Source: Sulfitobacter sp. SK012 (lineage in GTDB: Bacteria; Pseudomonadota; Alphaproteobacteria; Rhodobacterales; Rhodobacteraceae). From it: a stretch of 64,000 bases of DNA. Below are positions 46,092 to 55,018 of the stretch, one piece after another. Position 1 is the first letter of the stretch. Every line of letters starts with the position of its first letter. The stretch covers positions 1,922,001 through 1,986,000 of the forward strand of contig NZ_CP025804.1 of NCBI RefSeq assembly GCF_003352085.1. Direction: 5' to 3'. The position numbers and the translations under genes are program-made. The notes under the pieces were generated by a model. It worked only from the letters and a program-made list of their open reading frames with translations. It was not told where the DNA came from and did not search any database.

Positions 46092-47311
46092 TTGCGGACG
46101 ATGCGCGCCTCGGCCCGCAGTTGGGCCAGCAGGCTGTCGGCGAAACCTGCTAGACGGCGTTGGCGAATTGCTTCAGCAACGTCTTCGCGGCTAACTTCGG
46201 AATTCCCCATGGCCGTGCGGCCGCATAGCATCAGGAACACAAGGGCTTGGCCGTCCGAGCGCGTGAGTGCGGTGGAGACTTCGCCAGGATCAAGTTTGCT
46301 GAGTTCAATGGCGAAATCCTGTGGTAGTTCGCCGGGTTTTTTCACCTCGCGGTCCAACACACTTTCGGCTTGACCCTTGGCAAAGGCATAAAGATCATCG
46401 CAGCGGTCGACCTGACCGCGCAAGTTTGAGGCCTGCTGCAGGGTCTGTTCGCTACGGCCGCCGGCCATGTAATAGGCGGCGTATTCGATGGTTGAATATT
46501 CGCGGGCAGGCGCGCTGGTTTCTTCAATCGCGCGCAACTGGAACAGGGCTACGGCATCAGGGATCGGCAACGGCGCGGTGACATCACCGGGGGAAAGCGA
46601 CATGATCATGGGCTGCAAGGTTGGCGGCAATTGGTTGAGCGGGGTCCATTCAAGGCGTCCACCCTGTTCGCGCGAGGCAGTGGCGGAATACTCACGCGCA
46701 TAAGCAGAGAACTGCTCCGCTGACGACGAGTCTGCAATTTGTTCGGCAATCGCATTTACCTCAGCGGCACGCTCAGGCGGCGCAGGGATGATGATTTCGG
46801 ACAAAAGCACCCGGATTGCAGAGCTGCCGCCGTTCTGTTGCGCCAATGCGCGGTCGATTTCGGCTTCTGAGATTTCCACCCGCCGCCCATAGCGCCCACG
46901 GATGTAGTCGCGCCAAACAATTCCGTTGACGACGAAATCACGGAAGGTCTCTTCAGACACGCCGGCTTGGTTCAAGATGCCGATGAATTCTTCGCGGTCT
47001 AATTCTGCGCGGCCCGCAAATTCCTCTTGGGCAGCCAGAATTGATTCTTCGCTCAGGTCCAGGCCGGCCTCAGTGGTTTTTTCCGTGCGCAGCCGTTCAT
47101 CGATCAATGAGTTGATGGTTGCCTCATCATCGCCATTTGGGGCGTTGAGCAGGGTCAAAAAGAGCTGGCGTTGCTGGACTTCAAAAAGCGTGATGCCGGC
47201 CCCATTTACCGTGGCCACAGGGGCAAAGAGGTTTTGTGCAACCGCAGCTGAGCCAGCAATAGCGGCGGTAAATGCGAGTGCGACCAGCGGCCGAGAGATC
47301 AGTTTGAACAT
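46088..47311 (-). CDS. surA: Periplasmic chaperone/peptidyl-prolyl isomerase SurA
   Basis: Escorts unfolded outer-membrane proteins, including LptD, through the periplasm. 407 residues: signal peptide (VALAFTAAIAGSAAVAQ), SurA N-terminal chaperone domain at about 30-165, one parvulin-like domain at about 165-275, and a C-terminal helix. Its start overlaps lptD by 13 nt. Confidence 0.92.
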   Translation of the reverse strand: MFKLISRPLVALAFTAAIAGSAAVAQNLFAPVATVNGAGITLFEVQQRQLFLTLLNAPNGDDEATINSLIDERLRTEKTTEAGLDLSEESILAAQEEFAGRAELDREEFIGILNQAGVSEETFRDFVVNGIVWRDYIRGRYGRRVEISEAEIDRALAQQNGGSSAIRVLLSEIIIPAPPERAAEVNAIAEQIADSSSAEQFSAYAREYSATASREQGGRLEWTPLNQLPPTLQPMIMSLSPGDVTAPLPIPDAVALFQLRAIEETSAPAREYSTIEYAAYYMAGGRSEQTLQQASNLRGQVDRCDDLYAFAKGQAESVLDREVKKPGELPQDFAIELSKLDPGEVSTALTRSDGQALVFLMLCGRTAMGNSEVSREDVAEAIRQRRLAGFADSLLAQLRAEARIVRK

Positions 47312-49443
47312 GAGCGGGCGTATCTTTCTGTTCCAGAGCCGGCGGAGAACCCGCGCAAGCCGATGTTAAACCCGATATCGGTGGAGGGCTCAACACTTGA
47401 TGAGGAGGTATTTCTGCGCTTTACCGTCAGATCAACAGTCACACATTCGTTTTTATAGCTTAGGCCCAGCTCAGCGGTGGAGGCACGACCAGATTCTGTG
47501 TCGTAGTGCCAGTCTGCGCTGGCTGTCCAGAATTGGTTGACCTTGAAATTTCCATCAAGTGTGAACTCGGAAACATTGCGATCGCGGTCCTCATCGGGAT
47601 CGTTGCCCAGCCAAACATAGCTACCGCCGAGACGCCCCCGGCGAAAATCCCATTCGCCGCGCAACTCGGTTTTAGACATATTGAAGTCTTCGTTAAGCAG
47701 GCTGCGACCTGTCAAAGCCAGCCCGTTCAGCCCGGTGATCTGACCCGCAACCAAAAGGTCTGACGATGTCCCACGCAAGCCTGAGCTTTCGGTAAAGGCA
47801 TCGTCGTACCGGTCGCGAAACACTTGCGCTACGGTCAGATGCGCGTCCCATCCAGTTGGGTCGAACCGCGACCAGTTGACCCCTAGCGCGCCAACAGAGC
47901 CGTGTTCGCGCCGATCAGGAGCCGGGAAGCGGGACATTGAGAGGATGTCGCCCTGGTCAAATTCAACCCGCGTGCTTTCTTCGTTGGGAATAGGTAGGCG
48001 TCCGCCGCCGGTCCAAGAAAATTGGGCGATGGGTTCGAGCACCTGCGCGCTGCCGCCCTTGCCTGCACGAGCCATCGGATAGCGCAGAGTAAATGCCGCA
48101 AAAGGGACCGCATCATATTGAGTTTGGCTGACGCTTGCGTCTTGGGAGATGTTAAAGATGTCAAACGCTGCGCCAAAACGCCAATCGGTTTGCAGACCCC
48201 CACGGTAGGTTGTTGTGTTGAGCCATTCAGCGCGGGCATTCAGCCGAGCAACATCGCGCCCATCCACAATGTCGTCCGCATCAGGCCCGTCAGTCGCAAG
48301 CGAGGACGTCCGGTAGTGGCTATGCGCTTCTAGCCCAAAGCGGAATTCTCCTCCGATGCTGACCGGAAACACCCGGCGTTCATATTCGCCGTCCAGCACA
48401 AGGGTTGGAATTGTGTCGTTATCCTCGTTGTCGCGCAGGGTTCGAAAATTGATGAGGCTGGCGCGGATGTATTCATCACGGCGCGCGCGGTCTACTGTCA
48501 GCTCTGATTTCAGCCGGTCGGCATCGGAGTAGTCGTAATCAATCAAATAGGCATCATCGCTGGTTGTTTCGATTTCAAACCGCAGGTTGAAGTCCGAAGG
48601 CAGGTCAAAAGCACCCGAGCCAAAGAAATACCCACGCGTTTTGCCGCGTTCAATTTCATCACGGGTCACCGCCGCATCAAATTGGATGTTTCCGTTGATG
48701 AATGCTTGCCGATAGCGGAATTCTAGCGTCTTGGTTTTGGCCGATACATAGGGTGTCAATGTCAGATCACGGTGTTCGCCGAGTGTTATGAAATAAGGGA
48801 TTTTGACGCCGATCCCCAATTGGGACGTCGTGCGGACGGAGGGTGCTAGGATACCAGTCGCACGTTCCACAGTTGGGCCCGGCAGGCGCATGCGTGGCAG
48901 ATAAAAGATCGGCACATTGCCCACACGGAACTGTGCATTCTCAAGATAAAGCTGGCGCTCAAGATCATCATGGATCACCCGGCGTGCGCGGATTTGCCAA
49001 AGCGGTGGGCGTCCATCGTCACAAACACGGCACGAGGTAATGGCCGTTTGGTAAAGCTGGCTATAGCGGCCATCCACGCGGTCAATTTGCGTCGCGGCCA
49101 ATTGCAGGCGCTCGTCTAACACCAATCTAGCGCCGCGCAGTATCCCATTGCGCAAATCGGCGTCCAGCGATGCTGCATCTGCGATGATGACGGTCCTGGT
49201 ACCTTCCGTCAGGATGATCGGGCCCTCGATGGTCATAGCGCCGGTGGCCTGATCGTAGCGGATTGACGTGGCGCGCAGACGGGTGTCGCCCTGAAAGGCC
49301 TCGACGTTGCCGGATGCGACCAGCACGCGGTCTGGGGTGATAAACAGTTCATCCGCAACCAAGACCGCCGAAGGGGACGTTTCTTGAGCAGCCAGGCGCA
49401 GCGGGGCCAAAAGCACTAACATAACAGCAAGGAGGCGAAGCAT
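47299..49443 (-). CDS. lptD: LPS-assembly protein LptD
   Basis: Outer-membrane barrel that places lipopolysaccharide in the outer leaflet. 714 residues: signal peptide MLRLLAVMLVLLAPLRLAAQ, N-terminal OstA jellyroll domain at about 30-160 (VLVADELFITPDRVLVASGN), then a large beta-barrel ending in aromatic strands. The ATG at 49441-49443 has GGAGG 9 nt upstream; an ATG three codons earlier directly abuts that site. It begins one nt after the lptG stop. Confidence 0.95.
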   Translation of the reverse strand: MLRLLAVMLVLLAPLRLAAQETSPSAVLVADELFITPDRVLVASGNVEAFQGDTRLRATSIRYDQATGAMTIEGPIILTEGTRTVIIADAASLDADLRNGILRGARLVLDERLQLAATQIDRVDGRYSQLYQTAITSCRVCDDGRPPLWQIRARRVIHDDLERQLYLENAQFRVGNVPIFYLPRMRLPGPTVERATGILAPSVRTTSQLGIGVKIPYFITLGEHRDLTLTPYVSAKTKTLEFRYRQAFINGNIQFDAAVTRDEIERGKTRGYFFGSGAFDLPSDFNLRFEIETTSDDAYLIDYDYSDADRLKSELTVDRARRDEYIRASLINFRTLRDNEDNDTIPTLVLDGEYERRVFPVSIGGEFRFGLEAHSHYRTSSLATDGPDADDIVDGRDVARLNARAEWLNTTTYRGGLQTDWRFGAAFDIFNISQDASVSQTQYDAVPFAAFTLRYPMARAGKGGSAQVLEPIAQFSWTGGGRLPIPNEESTRVEFDQGDILSMSRFPAPDRREHGSVGALGVNWSRFDPTGWDAHLTVAQVFRDRYDDAFTESSGLRGTSSDLLVAGQITGLNGLALTGRSLLNEDFNMSKTELRGEWDFRRGRLGGSYVWLGNDPDEDRDRNVSEFTLDGNFKVNQFWTASADWHYDTESGRASTAELGLSYKNECVTVDLTVKRRNTSSSSVEPSTDIGFNIGLRGFSAGSGTERYARSCSN

Positions 49444-49444
49444 G

Positions 49445-50542
49445 TCAGCCATCCTCCGCATGTAAAAGGAGGCCAAGCGCCAACAACACGGATGCAACAG
49501 GTGGGGCCCAAGCGGCCAGCAAAATCGGAATTTGCCCGTTCTCGCCAAGAATCTGCGCAAAGCTGCGGATGAAATACAAACCAAACCCTAAAAGAACGGC
49601 GCAAAGGACGGCAACGCCAGTCCCTCCGAACCGGGTGTGGCGCATGGTGAATGCGCTCGCGACAAGAACCATAGCCATCAAAAACAGAGGGCGCGCCAAT
49701 TCAGTTTGCAGCCAAACCTTATGACGGCGTGGGCTGAAGCCGGATTGCTCGAGCTGGCGGATATAACTTGGCAGTTCGTAGATCGAGATCGCGGCCGGCT
49801 TGCCAAAGCTATCGCGAATACTGTCGAGCGTCAGGCTGGAGGGGATGATGAGATGGTCAAAGACCTCTGCGTTGCCTTCTGAGTTGATGCCCGCGCGCAA
49901 GGGCCAGGATTTTGCGCTGCTCAGAAACCAGCCATCGTCTTGTAAGGCTGCACTTTCCGCCTCGATCCGGCGGATTGGTCCGCCGTCTGGGGCGTAAGAA
50001 ATAAAAGTCACATCATAAAGCTCGGACGCATCTGCGTTGGAACGCCATGCGCGGATCACTGTCTGGCCCTCAGCACTTCCCTGGCGCAGCCACAGCCCTT
50101 CGTCGCTGATCGACAAGGCCGAAGCCCCATCAGAACGGTAAATCTCAGAAAGCTGGGTATAGCGTTTCGATGTGGCGGCAACGATCGGGTTAAATGTGGT
50201 AACGGCCAATCCGCCAATGACCAACGCCACGCATAATGGTGCCATCAACGCAGCTAAGGCCGAGCGTCCAGCCGCCCTTGTCACCACCAGTTCGGATGTC
50301 CGTGCCAGCGAGAGGAAAAGCATGACGGTGGCAAGGATCATGATCAACGGCAGGATCAAGTTGAGCGTTTGCGGTGCATTCAGCATTGTTAGGCCAAAAA
50401 TACGCCCAAATCCAATGTCATAGTCTGAAAAACGACGGGTTTGGTCGATCAAATCCACAAGGACCACGAGTGCGAGCAAAACCGTCGTGATCAGCAAAAA
50501 GCCGAGGGTGAATCGCCGCGCGAAATAGAAATGCAGGGTCAT
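49445..50542 (-). CDS. lptG: LPS export permease LptG
   Basis: Inner-membrane subunit of the LptB2FG exporter. 365 residues with six helices: three N-terminal (FTLGFLLITTVLLALVVLVD), a periplasmic jellyroll at about 115-265, and three C-terminal helices. The ATG at 50540-50542 overlaps lptF by 4 nt. Confidence 0.94.
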   Translation of the reverse strand: MTLHFYFARRFTLGFLLITTVLLALVVLVDLIDQTRRFSDYDIGFGRIFGLTMLNAPQTLNLILPLIMILATVMLFLSLARTSELVVTRAAGRSALAALMAPLCVALVIGGLAVTTFNPIVAATSKRYTQLSEIYRSDGASALSISDEGLWLRQGSAEGQTVIRAWRSNADASELYDVTFISYAPDGGPIRRIEAESAALQDDGWFLSSAKSWPLRAGINSEGNAEVFDHLIIPSSLTLDSIRDSFGKPAAISIYELPSYIRQLEQSGFSPRRHKVWLQTELARPLFLMAMVLVASAFTMRHTRFGGTGVAVLCAVLLGFGLYFIRSFAQILGENGQIPILLAAWAPPVASVLLALGLLLHAEDG

Positions 50543-51669
50543 GGCGTGGCCTTCTGCCGACGCAAGCTTGCGCGCCAGCCGGGATTGGACGCGTAGGCCA
50601 GCATTGCGATCACCAGCACCGTACCGATCAATACAGGCAGGTACATCAATGGCCACATATCCGCATCGCTGCGCACCTTATCGACAAGCGTGCCGCGCAA
50701 CCCGTCGATGGCGATTAATAGGCCAAACGCGATGGCGACCTCCCGCCAGACGCCAAATCGCGAGTATCCGCCCACCAGCAGGGTAGAGAACCCGACCAAG
50801 GCCGCTACGATGCAAAACAGCGGTTGGGCAAAACGGGCGTGTACTTCTTCGGCGATGGTGCCGTTGGTTTCATTTGCCAGCACTGCCAGCGCATCCCAAC
50901 CGCCGATCAGCGACGGCGTGATCATGTTGCCAATGCGGACTTCTTTAATGCTTTCGCGGCTGACAAGACCGGAGATGTCGAAGGAAAAATCTTGAAACTT
51001 TGCTGTGGCAAGGCGCTTGCCTTCAGTTTGGAGCCGCTGAGCGAGGCCGTCGACCATGATCAACGTCGTCCCTTCGCCATTGCGGATCAGGTACGCTTCG
51101 GCCGCAGTATAAATCACACCTTCGTTGGGGTCGCGCCGGTCAGACAGAAAGACATCGCGCAGGACGCCGTCCTTGCCGATGATGCGTGTGTAAAAGGTGA
51201 CTTGATCGGTTGGATGCAAAAACGTGCCTTCCGTCAACAGCCGCGCTGATACGTTTTGGGCGATCTCGCCTTCGCGCTCGTTCAGCTGGCCTTGCGCCAA
51301 TGGCACCAGAAAATGGCTCAGGACGGACATCATCACAGCGACACAGAGGCCATATGCAAAAACCGGGCGAGCCAAGCGCCAGGGTCCCGTGCCAGTTGCC
51401 TGCAAGACAGTTAGTTCAGATTCGCTCGACATCCGGTTGGTCACGTAAACCGCGCCTGCAAATGTCGCGATGGGAAGGACGGTTGTGATCAGTCGCGGCA
51501 TGCCGAGGGCCGTAAACTCAAGGAAAACAAGGGCAGTTTGGCCATCACCGATCAGCCGGTCAAACAACACCACAGCTCGATTGATCCAAAAAATGGCCAC
51601 CAGAACAAGCGCAAAAAATCCAAACAGGACCAGGAGTTGCGACAGCATATAGCGGTCGATTTTGGCCAC
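50539..51669 (-). CDS. lptF: LPS export permease LptF
   Basis: Partner of LptG. 376 residues, same six-helix architecture, N-terminal DRYMLSQLLVLFGFFALVLV and a periplasmic domain between the third and fourth helices. First gene of the run lptF-lptG-lptD-surA-pdxA-rsmA; its promoter lies in the 150-nt gap shared with pepA. Confidence 0.94.
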   Translation of the reverse strand: MAKIDRYMLSQLLVLFGFFALVLVAIFWINRAVVLFDRLIGDGQTALVFLEFTALGMPRLITTVLPIATFAGAVYVTNRMSSESELTVLQATGTGPWRLARPVFAYGLCVAVMMSVLSHFLVPLAQGQLNEREGEIAQNVSARLLTEGTFLHPTDQVTFYTRIIGKDGVLRDVFLSDRRDPNEGVIYTAAEAYLIRNGEGTTLIMVDGLAQRLQTEGKRLATAKFQDFSFDISGLVSRESIKEVRIGNMITPSLIGGWDALAVLANETNGTIAEEVHARFAQPLFCIVAALVGFSTLLVGGYSRFGVWREVAIAFGLLIAIDGLRGTLVDKVRSDADMWPLMYLPVLIGTVLVIAMLAYASNPGWRASLRRQKATP

Positions 51670-51819
51670 ACGATATCCTCTCGGTCTGCTCTAACGGCGT
51701 TTAATAGGCAGGTTAGCGTAAAATTGCGGGTCATAAAACTGATATCTGCTGCTCGGTTCTGGCAATGGCGGGCATGGCGCGCTAGGTCTGTGCAGGATCC
51801 GCAGCGAAAGGCTTTTTAG

Positions 51820-53292
51820 ATGACCCACCTGACCCCGATTTCCTTTGATGCCACAGACATTGACCAAATTGCAGAACATGCCGGCCGTGTGGCCGTAATT
51901 GTGGACGCCGAAGGCAAGCTCGATCCCGGGGCGCGCAGGGTCAACAAGCTGACCAAGGGCGCGCTGAAACGGCTGGTCGAAGGGGTAGCGTTTGGCAAAT
52001 TGAAGGCTGGCGGGCACATAAGCCTGTCCTATCCGACGGGTATGGCCGCAGATGCCGTCGATGTGATCCGGCTGTCGCGCGGCGATGACGTGACGACCGC
52101 ACGGGCCGGTGGCGCTGCGTTGGCGCGGGTACGTGGCGGGGCGGATATACTGGTCATGGCAGGGGGATTTCGGCGTTCGGCACAGATCGCGTACGGGATC
52201 GCGATGCGCGACTACGGCTTTGATGATCACAAGACCGGTGCAGCAGAGCGCAAGGGCACGGTTAGCATTATGGTGTCAAAGCCAGATGAAGTGGCGGCGG
52301 CAGCTGTGCCGTTGATGGCGGTGGCCGAGGGAGCGTTTATGACGCGTGATTTGACCAATGAGCCTGCGAATGTGTTGACGACGACCGAATTCGCGGATCG
52401 TCTGAAAGAGATGGAAAAGCTTGGCCTAAAGGTCGAGGTTTTGGATGAAGAAGCCCTCACAAAGCTCGGAATGAACACGCTTTTGTGTGTGGGGCAGGGA
52501 TCTGACAGCCCGAGCTATGTCGTTGCGATGCGCTGGGATGGCGGCAAAAAGGGCGACGCCCCGCTGGCGTTGGTCGGCAAGGGTGTGGTGTTCGACACTG
52601 GCGGCATCAGCCTCAAACCCGGTGCGGGCATGGAAGGCATGACAATGGACATGGGCGGTGCTGCCGTTGTGTCCGGCGTGATGCGCACACTGGCGCTGCG
52701 AAAGGCCAAGGCGAATGTGGTCGGGATTGTTGGGATCGTGGAAAACATGCCTTCTGGCAACGCTGTGCGGCCCGGTGACGTGATCCACTCGATGAAGGGC
52801 GATACGGTCGAGATCATCAACACTGACGCTGAAGGGCGTTTGGTGCTGTGTGATGTGATGTGGCACACGCAGGAGAAATATAAGCCTGCTGCGATGATTG
52901 ATCTGGCAACACTCACGGGTGCGATCATTGTCGGATTGGGCCATGAAAATGCAGGCGTCTTTTCCAATGATGACGCGCTGTGCAAGGCGTTCCTGAAATC
53001 AGCGGCGTCTGAGGGCGAAGGCGCGTGGCGCATGCCGCTGGGTCAGGCCTATGATGATATGTTGAAAAGCCGCATCGCGGATATGAAAAATATCGGCGGG
53101 CGGGCTGCAGGGTCAGTCACTGCTGCACAATTCCTCAAGCGTTTTGTCAAAGACGAAACCCCTTGGATCCATCTGGATATCGCGGGTGTGGCGTCGGTTA
53201 AATCGGAAACGGCGCTGGCCCCTAAGGGCGCAACGGGTTGGGGTGTGGCTTCTCTTAACCGATTGGTCGCGGACATGTTTGAAGCGGAGTAA
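51820..53292 (+). CDS. pepA: Leucyl aminopeptidase (M17)
   Basis: 490-residue di-metal aminopeptidase. The active-site segment GKGVVFDTGGISLKPGAGME (about 249-268) and the M17 signature NTDAEGRL with catalytic Arg near 345 are present. Some PepA proteins also bind DNA. It is divergent from lptF and followed 6 nt later by holC, a common pairing. Confidence 0.95.
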   Translation: MTHLTPISFDATDIDQIAEHAGRVAVIVDAEGKLDPGARRVNKLTKGALKRLVEGVAFGKLKAGGHISLSYPTGMAADAVDVIRLSRGDDVTTARAGGAALARVRGGADILVMAGGFRRSAQIAYGIAMRDYGFDDHKTGAAERKGTVSIMVSKPDEVAAAAVPLMAVAEGAFMTRDLTNEPANVLTTTEFADRLKEMEKLGLKVEVLDEEALTKLGMNTLLCVGQGSDSPSYVVAMRWDGGKKGDAPLALVGKGVVFDTGGISLKPGAGMEGMTMDMGGAAVVSGVMRTLALRKAKANVVGIVGIVENMPSGNAVRPGDVIHSMKGDTVEIINTDAEGRLVLCDVMWHTQEKYKPAAMIDLATLTGAIIVGLGHENAGVFSNDDALCKAFLKSAASEGEGAWRMPLGQAYDDMLKSRIADMKNIGGRAAGSVTAAQFLKRFVKDETPWIHLDIAGVASVKSETALAPKGATGWGVASLNRLVADMFEAE

Positions 53293-53298
53293 GAGCAG

Positions 53299-53757
53299 AT
53301 GGGTGCTGCTTATTTCTACCACCTGACGCAGCGGCCTTTGGCCGATACGCTGCGGATGTTGTTGGATAAATCGCTGGCCAATGGCTGGCGCGTTGCTGTG
53401 CGCGGCACGGATGCGGCAGGGTTGGAGGCGTTGGATCAAGCGCTTTGGCTGGGACCACCCGACAGCTTTTTGCCGCATGGCATGGCTGGCGGGCAATCTG
53501 ACGTGGACCAACCCGTGCTGCTTGGGACCGGCACCGACGTTCTGAATGGTGCCGTGTGCGTCATGGCGGTGCAGGGTGCCGAAGTGACGGCCCAAGAAAT
53601 CGTGTCGTTGGAGCGTGTCTGTATTCTTTTTGACGGCCATGATGAGGCGGCGCTTGCGCGGGCGCGTGTTCAGTGGAAGTCGCTGACCGGAGCAGGGGCT
53701 TCGGCGCAATATTGGTCTGAAGAAAGTGGCCGTTGGGAAAAAAAGGCCGAGGCCTAG
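53299..53757 (+). CDS. holC: DNA polymerase III chi subunit
   Basis: Clamp-loader accessory protein linking the polymerase to SSB. 152 residues, starting AAYFYHLTQRPLADTLRMLL and containing VRGTDAAGLEALDQALWLGP near 36-55. It follows pepA by 6 nt and overlaps the convergent protease gene by 4 nt. Confidence 0.92.
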   Translation: MGAAYFYHLTQRPLADTLRMLLDKSLANGWRVAVRGTDAAGLEALDQALWLGPPDSFLPHGMAGGQSDVDQPVLLGTGTDVLNGAVCVMAVQGAEVTAQEIVSLERVCILFDGHDEAALARARVQWKSLTGAGASAQYWSEESGRWEKKAEA

Positions 53758-54335
53758 CGCGTCAGGATCATCTCGCCGTTGGCGATTTCAATCCGACCCC
53801 AGCGTTGCAAATAACCCATGCCCAAAAGCGATCCGCTCATCTCGCCTTCGTTCACCACCGCCGCAACATTTGTATCGGTGATGCCGCCAAGGCGCACAGT
53901 ATCAAGGCGGATGGGTGCGGTGCGCACTTCGCCGTTGGCAGTATTGGCGCGGCCTAGATAATTTAAACCTTGCGGGTCAATCCCTGCGGCACGCGCGTCT
54001 TTTTGGGTCAGGACCATCTGCGTGGCACCAGTGTCGACAACAAAGCGCACCGGCTGGTTGTTGAGATCGAGGGTCAGGTAATAATGCCCGTCAAGTTGGC
54101 GCGGCACGGCGATCTGACCGGTGCCAATCTGCACGATTTGGTTGCGCATACTTGAGCGTTGGATATCGTTCCACAGCCCATAACCTGCGACCACACCAAG
54201 GAATAGAAATCCCCAGATCATTGCCTGCTGCAAGGTTTTTCCAATACTCTCACGACCTTGGACTAGGAACCAGCCACCGACGCAAACGCCCAGAAGAACA
54301 AGATAAATCAGGCGGGCTGTATCATCTCCGGTCAT
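53754..54335 (-). CDS. Retropepsin-like aspartic protease (TIGR02281 type)
   Basis: 193 residues. Two N-terminal membrane helices (LIYLVLLGVCVGGWFL and MIWGFLFLGVVAGYGLW) precede a periplasmic clan AA domain with the single catalytic motif VRFVVDTGATQMVL near 115 and the flap/end region GSLLGMGYLQRWGRIEI. Probably acts as a dimer; substrates unknown. Confidence 0.9.
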   Translation of the reverse strand: MTGDDTARLIYLVLLGVCVGGWFLVQGRESIGKTLQQAMIWGFLFLGVVAGYGLWNDIQRSSMRNQIVQIGTGQIAVPRQLDGHYYLTLDLNNQPVRFVVDTGATQMVLTQKDARAAGIDPQGLNYLGRANTANGEVRTAPIRLDTVRLGGITDTNVAAVVNEGEMSGSLLGMGYLQRWGRIEIANGEMILTR

Positions 54336-54379
54336 GGCGGCTCCTTTCTTGCTATCACTAAGATAGGGACGGGATGCTG

Positions 54380-55018
54380 CTATACAACAGGTGTAACAAA
54401 TCCGAATTCGGCTAGGCCATCGAGCACGAATTGCACAGACAGGGCTGCCAGCAGCATGCCTAGAACCCGGGTTGTCACGTTGATCGCCACCTTGCCCATC
54501 GCACGCTCCAGTCCGCTGGACAGGAGCAACATGACGTACATGATCAGCAAAATCACGGCGGTGATGCCAAGGATAGAAACCAGCCCTTCGCCGCCCGGCT
54601 TTTCGCCAACCAACAGAATAACCGACGCAATGGCACCGGGACCTGCAACCAGCGGAATCGCTATGGGAAAGACGGACGGATCATCGTGTTCAGAGTCTGT
54701 GACCTCAGAGCTGTCTTCGCGCCGTTTGGTGCGCCGCTCAAACAGCATGTCCATCGCTGTGAGGAACAGCAAAACGCCCCCCGCGACGCGAAATGCGGCC
54801 ATGGAGATACCCACAAAATCGAGCACAGCCTTGCCGAAAAAGGCGAATATCGCGAGAATAAGCCCCGCCACGAGAACGGCACGCAAAGCGATGCGCGCGC
54901 GCTGTTCGCTATCCATGCCAGGCGTAAGGGCGAGGAATATGGGCGCAATCGCCACAGGATCGATCACCACCAATAGCGTCACGAAAGCCGTGATCATATA
55001 GGCGGTGTCCAAGATCAT
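54380..55018 (-). CDS. MarC family membrane protein
   Basis: 212 residues with six hydrophobic helices and the family motifs FVTLLVVIDPVAIAPIFLAL near the start and FPIAIPLVAGPGAIASVILL in the middle. Function of the family is unclear (NAAT-type permease-like). Start overlaps the upstream ABC-F stop by 4 nt. Confidence 0.92.
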   Translation of the reverse strand: MILDTAYMITAFVTLLVVIDPVAIAPIFLALTPGMDSEQRARIALRAVLVAGLILAIFAFFGKAVLDFVGISMAAFRVAGGVLLFLTAMDMLFERRTKRREDSSEVTDSEHDDPSVFPIAIPLVAGPGAIASVILLVGEKPGGEGLVSILGITAVILLIMYVMLLLSSGLERAMGKVAINVTTRVLGMLLAALSVQFVLDGLAEFGFVTPVV